Shown here piece after piece: positions 1 to 5,109 of a DNA stretch of 9,063 nucleotides (position 1 is its first letter; each line of letters opens with the position of its first letter). Origin of the DNA: Thermoplasmata archaeon (GTDB taxonomy: Archaea > Thermoplasmatota > Thermoplasmata > Lutacidiplasmatales > UBA184); contig JASHVI010000091.1 in assembly GCA_030039525.1 (NCBI GenBank), forward strand, positions 1 through 9,063. The letters run 5' to 3'. Position numbers and translations under genes: made by a program. Below the pieces are notes generated by a model. That model saw only the letters and a program-made list of their open reading frames with translations, made no database searches and was not told the DNA's origin.

Positions 1-2
1 CG

Positions 3-401
3 GTGAGCGTCGCGATCGGGCAGAGCGCGGAAGTGGTCCTGGTCAGCGACTGTCGAGTATCCGGTGCGGCGAACTTCTCCTGCCCCGCGCTCGAGCCTCC
101 CCCCGGAACTGCCAGCATGGGGCCCGGCCCGTTCTACTGCCAGACCGGGACCCGCGGAACCCTCGTGTTCACTGCTACCCAGTCGCCGGGGTACGGCATC
201 TTCGAGGACCAAGCCGGTACGAACTCCTCGGCGAGCGCCCCGATCCTGGTCCACACCAGCTACGCGAACCCCCTGATCCCTGGAACCCTGGAATTGCCGG
301 TGGCTCTGACCGCACTGGTGGCCAGCGGGGGCGCTGCGGCCTCCGGCGTTGCGGTCGTCGCAACCTCCCTCCAGATGCGCCGGAACCGGAATCCCCGGTA
401 G
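3..401 (+). CDS. C-terminal part of a membrane-anchored surface protein (5' partial)
   Basis: The frame is open at the left edge, so the true start is probably outside the window; the GTG at position 3 is only the first possible start inside it. The visible 132 residues are rich in Ser, Thr, Ala, Gly and Pro, with three cysteines (residues 17, 27, 46) that could form disulfides outside the cell. A hydrophobic stretch at about residues 97-123 is followed by a short basic tail (RRNRNPR), which predicts one C-terminal membrane anchor with the bulk outside. I recognise no family or enzymatic motif. Single-anchor secreted proteins of this build are common in archaea without a peptidoglycan wall. 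The gene converges with the HTH regulator, leaving a 20-nt gap. Confidence 0.6.
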   Translation: MSVAIGQSAEVVLVSDCRVSGAANFSCPALEPPPGTASMGPGPFYCQTGTRGTLVFTATQSPGYGIFEDQAGTNSSASAPILVHTSYANPLIPGTLELPVALTALVASGGAAASGVAVVATSLQMRRNRNPR

Positions 402-421
402 ACCGGCCGCGGCCCCTCCAA

Positions 422-1054
422 TCACCGGCCGGTGAGCAGCTTCCTCTCGGCGATCGCCAGGGTCACCGACAGCGTGGAGACGGCGACACCGGCCCTTCGG
501 GCCAATTGGGAGAGGGAGATCCGCCGAGGGACCTCATAGTACCCTGAGCGCACCGCGCGGCGGAACAACTCGTCTTGTCGCGCCGTGAGAAGGGCCGACG
601 GGGTCAAGGTGCCGCCGGGGCGGAGCGACCGCACCTTCATGTTGAGCCGGCGCCGGGCCAGTGCGGTGAGGAGCGCCGCCACCCTCGGGCGGGGTCCCTC
701 GACGGTCCACGACGCCACCCCCCGCTTCACCCGGAACGGCAACTCGCGCACGACCCCGACCCTCCGATGAAGCGGAACCAACGTCGGCCCGCGCGCGAAG
801 ACCCGGAGCCGCTCGGCATCCCGTTCCGAGCCATGGCGTTCGACCGATTCTACGCCGGGGAGGTCGCGCACCTCCAACGCGAGGTCTCGTCGGGTGAGCA
901 GCCGGACCTCGAACAGGGTTCGATTCCTCGAGAGCTCGAGTCGATCCCGCACCTCGATCTCCAGATCCGGATGTCGCTCCGATAGCCTTCGCAGCCACAT
1001 GCCCGCGGGAAGCTGGATCGTCAGCCGGCATCGGACGATCTCCTCGTGCGGCAC
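422..1054 (-). CDS. Bacterioopsin-activator-type HTH transcriptional regulator (HTH_10)
   Basis: About 210 residues from a GTG start. Residues 1-150 form an alpha/beta N-terminal region beginning with a beta strand (EEIVRCRLTIQLP), as in Bat-like regulators. The C-terminus (about 156-210) has the HTH_10 signature: LTARQDELFRRAVRSGYYEVPRR followed by a helix-turn-helix (SLSQLARRAGVAVSTLS), close to the family pattern 'LT.RQ...A...GYYEVPR....ELA...GVS.STLSE'. It is expected to bind DNA and control transcription; its ligand and targets cannot be read from sequence. The frame continues upstream to an ATG at 1207 and beyond, but that stretch is basic, low in complexity and partly antisense to the ClC gene, so I start where the domain starts. 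No convincing Shine-Dalgarno site supports either choice. It lies head-to-head with the ClC gene across about 200 nt, so regulation of that gene is possible. Confidence 0.8.
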   Translation of the reverse strand: MPHEEIVRCRLTIQLPAGMWLRRLSERHPDLEIEVRDRLELSRNRTLFEVRLLTRRDLALEVRDLPGVESVERHGSERDAERLRVFARGPTLVPLHRRVGVVRELPFRVKRGVASWTVEGPRPRVAALLTALARRRLNMKVRSLRPGGTLTPSALLTARQDELFRRAVRSGYYEVPRRISLSQLARRAGVAVSTLSVTLAIAERKLLTGR

Positions 1055-1253
1055 GATGCCCGCGAGGAGTGGGATCCTCTCCCGGTGATCCGAGCCTGGG
1101 TCCCGACGCCGGACCGCGGCTCCGCGAGCTTTCCGCGAGCGCCGCCGGGAGACGGCCGGGCGACCCCGCCAGCGTGGGCGGCCTATCGGCCCGTCGGACG
1201 GTAGCATCGCGGCGTCGAAACCTCTAGACGACGCGGCCAAGTCGGCCGGACAC

Positions 1254-3305
1254 TTGAGCCACGCCGGAAGCACCGGGGCGGCGGCCCTCGGACCGCCGAC
1301 GGTGCGGAGGCGTGTGGATTCACCCGCGGAGCCATCGTCCGGCGGTTCTCCGACGCCGGACCCCCCCACTCCGCGGTCTCCGCCCGCTTTCTCGGTCGAC
1401 CGGTCGGCGCCGGCGGTCGCACGGCCGACCCCCTTCGAGGAGCTCGGAGACTTCACCACCGTCGACCGGCGCACGCTCTTCCTCTCCGCCTGGTCCGTCC
1501 CCATCGGCGTGGCCGCCGCGCTGGCGGCGGCGGCCCTGCTCGGGCTCATCGGGTTCTTCACGAACCTGTTCTACTACGGCCGCCTGAGCGTCTCCTTCGC
1601 GTCGCCCGCGGGCAACGGGCTCGGGCTCGCCGCCATCGCGATCCCGGTGGCGGGAGGGCTCGTGGTCGGGCTCATGGCCCGCTACGGGAGCGATCGGATC
1701 CGGGGGCACGGCATCCCCGAGGCGCTCGAGTCGGTCCTCGTCCACCGGAGCCGAATATCGCCCCGGGTGACCGTGCTCAAACCCGTCTCGGCGGCCATCT
1801 CGATCGGCACCGGCGGCCCGTTCGGGGCCGAGGGCCCGATCATCATGACCGGGGGCTCCCTCGGTTCGGTCCTCGGGCAAGGCCTGTCGGTCTCCGCCGC
1901 CGAGCGCAAGACGCTCCTCGTCGCGGGCGCCGCCGCGGGCATGGCCGCGACCTTCAACACCCCGGTCGCGGCGGTCCTGATCGCCGTCGAGCTCCTCCTC
2001 TTCGAGTGGCGACCCCGTAGCCTGATCCCCGTGGGCGTCGCGACCGTGGTGGCGACGGTCGTGCGTTGGCCGATCCTGGGTGCCGGCCCGATCTTCCCGC
2101 TCGTGGGGGGGCTCCCGGTCGACGCGTCGATCCTCCTCCAGGCCGCGCTGCTCGGGCTCGTCGTGGGGGCGCTCGCGACGGTACTGACCTGGTCGGTGTA
2201 CGCGTTCGAAGACCTCTATCGGCGGCTCCCGATCCACTGGATGTGGTGGCCCGCGATCGGCGGGATCCTGATCGGGGTCGGGGGGGTGATCGACCCGCGC
2301 GTGCTCGGGGTCGGGTACGGCACGATCGATCTGGTGCTCGTCGGCGGGCTCGGCCTCGCCGCCGTCGCGCTCCTCCTCGCCACGAAGGCCGTCGTCTGGT
2401 CCGCCTCGCTCGGGTCGGGGACCTCCGGAGGCGTCCTCGCGCCGCTCCTGATGGTCGGGGCCTCCGCCGGATTCCTCATCGGGAGCCGACTGCCGGCGGG
2501 GTCGCCCGCGCTGTGGGCGCTGATCGGTCTCGGCGCGATCCTCGGCGGAACGATGCGCGTCCCGTTCACCGGCGTCCTCTTCGCCCTGGAGCTCACGAAC
2601 GACTGGGCCGTGCTGGTCCCGCTGTTCGTCGCGAGCCTCGCGGCCTTCGGTCTGACGGTCTTCAGCATGCGCCGGTCGATCCTCACCGAGAAGATCTCCC
2701 GCCGACGCGTCCACGTCGCGCGGGAGTACGCCGTCGACCCGCTCGAGGTCCTCCCGGTCCGCGCCGTCATGCACACCGAGATCGTGCTCGCCGAGGCCGA
2801 CCTGCCGATCGGCGAAGTGGCTCGCCTCACGCCCACCTCGGAGAGCCGCTTCGTCGCCTATCCATTGATCGCCGACGGCGGTCGCACCGTGGGATTCGTG
2901 AGCCGGGCGCAGATCGTCGGATATCTCCAGGGGGGAGGCGACCCGGAGCGGCCGGTGTCGACGCTCTCCGGCGGCCTCTCCGGCGCCGTGGCTCCGGACC
3001 ACCCGCTCCGGGTGGCCGCCGCGGCGTTGGCGGAGGGCGACGTGGAGAGCCTACCGGTGATCGACCCGGACGACCCCGGACGGGTCATCGGCCTGGTCGC
3101 GCGCGAGGACCTATTCACGGCCCGAGTGCTCGCGCTCCAGGACGAGCTCCACCGGGATCGGATCCTTCGCGTGAGCTGGCCGGCCGCCCGCGCCCCCGCG
3201 ATTTCCAATCGGAGGGCCTCCGCGCGCGGACCGAAGCGGCCTCCCCATCCGTCGTCCCCGGGGTCCACCGACGCCACCTCGGGCGAACCCGCTCGCGGAA
3301 GCTGA
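1254..3305 (+). CDS. ClC-family chloride channel/transporter with C-terminal CBS pair
   Basis: Anion channel or antiporter of the cell membrane. Residues 1-70 are proline/serine-rich and probably disordered. The ClC core follows (about 75-475) with its signature motifs: GHGIPEA (151-157), GPFGAEGP with the gating glutamate E193, and SGGVLAPLLMVG (391-402). NTPVAAVLIAVE (235-246) matches the helix that ends in E202 of E. coli ClC-ec1. The next residue, where ClC-ec1 has the internal proton glutamate E203, is Leu247, as in many ClC-CBS proteins, so strict 2Cl-/H+ exchange is doubtful. Two CBS domains (about 502-561 and 576-630) probably sense nucleotides. A disordered basic tail ends the protein. 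TTG at 1254 is the longest start; GTG at 1302 or 1314 would remove only part of the low-complexity N-terminus, and a GGAGG at 1306-1310 lies very close to 1314. Family sure, start unsure. Confidence 0.93.
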   Translation: MSHAGSTGAAALGPPTVRRRVDSPAEPSSGGSPTPDPPTPRSPPAFSVDRSAPAVARPTPFEELGDFTTVDRRTLFLSAWSVPIGVAAALAAAALLGLIGFFTNLFYYGRLSVSFASPAGNGLGLAAIAIPVAGGLVVGLMARYGSDRIRGHGIPEALESVLVHRSRISPRVTVLKPVSAAISIGTGGPFGAEGPIIMTGGSLGSVLGQGLSVSAAERKTLLVAGAAAGMAATFNTPVAAVLIAVELLLFEWRPRSLIPVGVATVVATVVRWPILGAGPIFPLVGGLPVDASILLQAALLGLVVGALATVLTWSVYAFEDLYRRLPIHWMWWPAIGGILIGVGGVIDPRVLGVGYGTIDLVLVGGLGLAAVALLLATKAVVWSASLGSGTSGGVLAPLLMVGASAGFLIGSRLPAGSPALWALIGLGAILGGTMRVPFTGVLFALELTNDWAVLVPLFVASLAAFGLTVFSMRRSILTEKISRRRVHVAREYAVDPLEVLPVRAVMHTEIVLAEADLPIGEVARLTPTSESRFVAYPLIADGGRTVGFVSRAQIVGYLQGGGDPERPVSTLSGGLSGAVAPDHPLRVAAAALAEGDVESLPVIDPDDPGRVIGLVAREDLFTARVLALQDELHRDRILRVSWPAARAPAISNRRASARGPKRPPHPSSPGSTDATSGEPARGS

Positions 3306-3343
3306 GGCGCCCCGAGCGCGGACCCCTCCACCTCCCCGAGGGA

Positions 3344-3370
3344 TCCACGGGCCCGAGGGAATTCGAACTC
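3344..3370 (-). repeat. tRNA-Lys 3'-end-like direct repeat (candidate attachment site)
   Basis: Matches 5005-5031 at 24 of 27 positions (differences at 3347, 3360, 3369) in the same orientation. The matched part covers the discriminator base, the whole 7-nt 3' acceptor strand, the T-loop TTCGAAT and part of the T-stem of the tRNA-Lys gene, plus four bases beyond the tRNA 3' end. Identity stops near 3371, inside the T-stem. The bases up to 3420 do not fold as a tRNA and contain no 5' acceptor partner, so this is a fragment and not a second tRNA. It begins 39 nt after the ClC stop. The rest of 3306-3507 holds only this repeat and the promoter region of the antitoxin gene. Confidence 0.65.
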
Positions 3371-3460
3371 TGGCACGAACGAGCCCCGCGCCTCGCCCGC
3401 GACGGGAGTCCTAAACCCCCCCGGGGACTCAAACGACCCGCGGTCGGTCGACGACGGTCG

Positions 3461-3487
3461 CTTTACTACGAGTAAAGACTATTTACT
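3461..3487 (+). promoter_or_regulatory. Promoter and probable autoregulatory operator of the AbrB-PIN module
   Basis: A perfect inverted repeat CTTTACT-ACG-AGTAAAG (3461-3477) is followed by another TTTACT (3482-3487). Half-sites thus alternate in direction, with centres about 9 and 11 bp apart, near one helical turn. The A/T-rich CTATTTAC (3479-3486) lies 22-29 bp before the ATG at 3508, the spacing of an archaeal TATA box for a leaderless transcript. Operator and TATA box overlap, which fits repression by the antitoxin alone or with its toxin. An AGAGG at 3491-3495 could serve as a distant ribosome site if the transcript has a leader. Confidence 0.55.
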
Positions 3488-3507
3488 TCAAGAGGATACT
3501 CTAGTCG

Positions 3508-3735
3508 ATGGCGACCACGGCGACGGTCAGTTCGAAGGGCCAGATCACCCTCCCCAAGGCACTGCGCGAAAAGCACAATCTTCGCGAGGGCGCATTGGTT
3601 CTGATCCTCGAGACGAGCGATGGAGTCCTGGTCCGTCACGGCCGTAAGAGCCTGCGGGGGCTCCTGCGAGGGAAGATCGATACCGGCCGCGCCGAGGCGG
3701 AGATTCGATCCCTCCGGGCGGAGTGGAGGATCTGA
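3508..3735 (+). CDS. AbrB/MazE-type antitoxin (VapB-like)
   Basis: 75 residues. Residues 4-45 are a swapped-hairpin AbrB DNA-binding domain with the hallmark VSSKGQITLPKALREKHNLREG, which matches the family core 'v.skGQiTiPk.lRe.lgl..Gd'. The C-terminal 30 residues (SLRGLLRGKIDTGRAEAEIRSLRAEWRI) form the usual extension that wraps around and blocks the PIN toxin. The family neutralises its partner and represses its own promoter. Its stop codon overlaps the ATG of the toxin (TGATG), so the two are translationally coupled. The ATG start is supported by the TATA-like box 22-29 bp upstream. A solitary AbrB regulator is unlikely given the adjacent PIN gene. Confidence 0.87.
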   Translation: MATTATVSSKGQITLPKALREKHNLREGALVLILETSDGVLVRHGRKSLRGLLRGKIDTGRAEAEIRSLRAEWRI

Positions 3736-4133
3736 TGGAAGCCGTGATCGACACGGTCGCCTTGATCCATCACCTCGACGACTCCCTCCCGAAGCGTGCG
3801 GCCGAGATCTTTCGCTCGGCGGAGCAGGGCCGGGGGACGCTCTTCCTCCCGGAGGTTGCGATGGGAGAGTTCGCCTATCTGGCGCTTCGGGGGAAGCTCG
3901 GAATCGAGAACCCTCGGGCGGCGGTGGACGAGGTCCTCGACCAGGTGCGCGCTGGCGGTTACATTCGTCTCTCGTCGCTCGGATCGGGTGGATGGTCGGT
4001 GTTCCTCGGCCTGCCCGTGCCGGAGTTGCACGATCGCATGATCGCCTCCGACGCGCTTTCCCGAAGCGTTCCTCTCGTATCCAACGACCCTGAGCTGAAG
4101 GGAGTCGCGCGGCTCCGAGTGGTCTGGTCCTGA
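3735..4133 (+). CDS. PIN-domain ribonuclease toxin (VapC-like), partner of the AbrB antitoxin
   Basis: 132 residues, the usual size of a single-domain VapC. The acidic metal-binding residues of the PIN fold are in place: D6 (VIDTVALI), E45 (FLPEVAMGEFAYL), D100 (ELHDRMIASDA) and D118 (VSNDPEL). VapC toxins are Mg/Mn-dependent RNases that cleave tRNA or rRNA; the target here is unknown. I chose ATG 3735 because GGAGGA at 3725-3730 gives a well-spaced ribosome site and the ATG overlaps the antitoxin stop. An in-frame GTG at 3723 would add four residues and consume that site. Codon use is less GC-extreme than in the flanking core genes: 10 of the first 60 codons end in A or T. Confidence 0.87.
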   Translation: MEAVIDTVALIHHLDDSLPKRAAEIFRSAEQGRGTLFLPEVAMGEFAYLALRGKLGIENPRAAVDEVLDQVRAGGYIRLSSLGSGGWSVFLGLPVPELHDRMIASDALSRSVPLVSNDPELKGVARLRVVWS

Positions 4134-4149
4134 TCCAGCTCCGTCCCGG

Positions 4150-4200
4150 GCTCCGCCCATCGGAGCGGTTACGGCGGGGTTCGAGCCCCAGGGGGCCCGA
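4150..4200 (+). repeat. Hairpin and second, inverted tRNA-3'-end-like element after the first toxin gene
   Basis: A perfect 6-bp hairpin GCTCCG-CCCAT-CGGAGC (4150-4166) lies 17 nt after the toxin stop; it has no following T-run, so a terminator role is uncertain. Next, 4176-4200 reads GGGGTTCGA, CCCC and GGGCCCGA in the order of a T-arm followed by an acceptor 3' strand. This resembles the tRNA-Lys 3' end (read from the minus strand at 5032-5009) with one missing base and three substitutions. Its orientation is opposite to the tRNA and to the copy at 3344-3370. The stretch from 4134 to 4320 holds no gene that I can support. Confidence 0.35.
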
Positions 4201-4283
4201 ACGGGTAGGTTTCCCTCCTCTCGGGGCTCGACCGAATCGCCCTTGGAACCAGGACGGAGGACGGACACCTTTCCCCGGAGCCG

Positions 4284-4310
4284 AGCTAGCTAAGGTGCAT
4301 GCACGCATGC
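4284..4310 (+). promoter_or_regulatory. Palindrome cluster upstream of the second antitoxin gene
   Basis: An 8-bp palindrome AGCTAGCT (4284-4291) is followed by GCATGC-AC-GCATGC (4297-4310), two copies of a 6-bp palindrome separated by 2 bp. They end 10 bp before the GTG at 4321. Position and symmetry suit a ribbon-helix-helix antitoxin operator. A/T content is low and I see no clear TATA box; CTAGCTAA (4286-4293) is the best candidate. Confidence 0.35.
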
Positions 4311-4320
4311 CGCTCTCACG

Positions 4321-4533
4321 GTGTCCGCTCCGGAGTCGTCGGTACGGGTCTCCCGGGAGACGCTGGCCGAGCTGGGACGCTTGAAGGAGCCGGTCCACAC
4401 CCGAGGCGCGGACGAGACCATCCGCAAGCTCGTGAGAGAACGCCGGGCTCGCGCCCTCGACCGCATGTTTGCGAGCGGGAAGGATGTGGTCGCGAAATTC
4501 GCGGACGAGGATCGCCTTGCGGCTCACCCTTGA
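4321..4533 (+). CDS. Ribbon-helix-helix antitoxin (VapB-like)
   Basis: 70 residues. The N-terminal half reads as a ribbon-helix-helix DNA-binding domain: a beta strand SSVRVSRETLAELGRLK followed by a helical segment ADETIRKLVRERRARALDRM. This resembles archaeal VapB proteins ('IRVSEET...L..LK.....T..ETI..LL'). The C-terminal 25 residues (KDVVAKFADEDRLAAHP) would bind the toxin. GTG 4321 is the first start after an in-frame stop at 4291, so no longer version with a usual start exists. The stop lies 17 nt inside the next gene. The family is inferred from pattern and from the toxin partner, since the protein is short. Confidence 0.75.
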   Translation: MSAPESSVRVSRETLAELGRLKEPVHTRGADETIRKLVRERRARALDRMFASGKDVVAKFADEDRLAAHP

Positions 4534-4924
4534 CTCCTTCGCCTGGATCGAGATCATCCGGGGAACCTCACTCGGGAGCGTGGCGAAAGGCCAGGTCGAA
4601 GGCTCGGACGCATGCTTCACCCCCGCGATCGTCCTGGCGGAAGTGGCCCATCGGTGCCGACGGGATGGGTTACCGGGATCCCGGATCGAAGGAGAGCTGA
4701 AGGCGATGTGCGAAGCATCCGCCGTCGTCCCCATCACCCCGAAGCTGGTCTCGATCGCCGCGAGCGTGACGGAAGAGCTTCGGGAACGCGCGACGTTACG
4801 CGGGCTCCGGCCCGCCGGGCTGGCCGATGGGCTCATCCTCGCCTCGGCCCGAGGGGTCCATTCTCAACTCTTGACCGGGGATCCACACTTCGAGGGGCTC
4901 ACGGAAACGCGCTGGATCGGGTAG
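4517..4924 (+). CDS. PIN-domain ribonuclease toxin (VapC-like), partner of the ribbon-helix-helix antitoxin
   Basis: 135 residues from a TTG start. PIN-domain acidic residues are complete: D6 (LTLDSFAWIEI), E42 (FTPAIVLAEVAHR), D104 (GLADGLILASA) and D122 (LLTGDPHFEGL). The last motif, LLTGDPHF, is typical of archaeal VapC. I chose TTG 4517 because GAGGA at 4507-4511 sits 5 nt before it and the protein then begins just before the first catalytic strand. Longer versions from 4469 would add a basic stretch that only shadows the antitoxin frame. It overlaps the antitoxin by 17 nt, so the pair is co-translated. It appears intact. The RNA target is unknown. Confidence 0.87.
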   Translation: MRLTLDSFAWIEIIRGTSLGSVAKGQVEGSDACFTPAIVLAEVAHRCRRDGLPGSRIEGELKAMCEASAVVPITPKLVSIAASVTEELRERATLRGLRPAGLADGLILASARGVHSQLLTGDPHFEGLTETRWIG

Positions 4925-5008
4925 GCGACGAGGGGCTGCCTCGCGGAGCGACGGCGACGCTCAGCCGCCCCGAAGACTAGGGGGCTCCAGCCCTATCGTA
5001 CTCGTCCT

Positions 5009-5081
5009 CGGGCCCGAGGGGATTCGAACCCCTGACCTTGCGGTTAAGAGCCGCCTGCTCTGCCGACTGAGCTACGGGCCC
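5009..5081 (-). tRNA. tRNA-Lys (anticodon CTT)
   Basis: 73 nt and a complete cloverleaf without intron. Acceptor GGGCCCG (5081-5075) pairs perfectly with CGGGCCC (5016-5010). D-stem GCTC/GAGC is 5072-5069 with 5060-5057. Anticodon loop CTCTTAA (5050-5044) has anticodon CTT at 5048-5046. T-arm AGGGG-TTCGAAT-CCCCT is 5033-5017. The discriminator is G (5009) and CCA is not encoded. The first anticodon-stem pair (5055 with 5039) is a G-A mismatch; the other stem pairs I checked are sound. It lies 28 nt downstream of the deoxyhypusine synthase stop on the same strand. Its 3' end is duplicated at 3344-3370. Confidence 0.96.
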
Positions 5082-5109
5082 GTAGACGTCGCGGCCGACG
5101 CGACGCCCG

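Noticed and set aside
1055..1561. N-terminal extension of the HTH regulator up to 379 residues
   Set aside because: The extra residues are basic or low in complexity, have no domain, and run antisense into the ClC gene.
1320..3002. A 560-codon open frame antisense to the ClC gene
   Set aside because: Its translation is a monotonous Arg/Asp/Glu/Gly/Pro mix typical of the complement of GC-rich coding DNA, while the sense frame has clear ClC and CBS motifs.
3348..3420. A second tRNA gene or full tRNA pseudogene ending at the repeat
   Set aside because: The 5' part has no GGGCCCG acceptor partner, no D-arm and no anticodon arm; only the 3' end matches.
2066..3475. A 469-codon plus-strand open frame overlapping the ClC 3' half
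   Set aside because: Arg/Pro/Gly-rich shadow of the real frame with no recognisable domain.
4181..4231. A 9-bp inverted repeat (TCGAGCCCC and GGGGCTCGA) as a structured RNA
   Set aside because: The loop of 33 nt and high GC make a chance pairing likely, and nothing else marks an RNA gene here.
3466..4836. A 456-codon open frame antisense to both toxin-antitoxin modules
   Set aside because: It covers two well-supported gene pairs and an intergenic gap, and its translation is low in complexity without motifs.
3371..5008. An integrase or transposase that would explain the tRNA-flanked patch
   Set aside because: I searched the frames of the patch and found only the two antitoxin-toxin pairs; no tyrosine recombinase, Cas1 or transposase motif is present.
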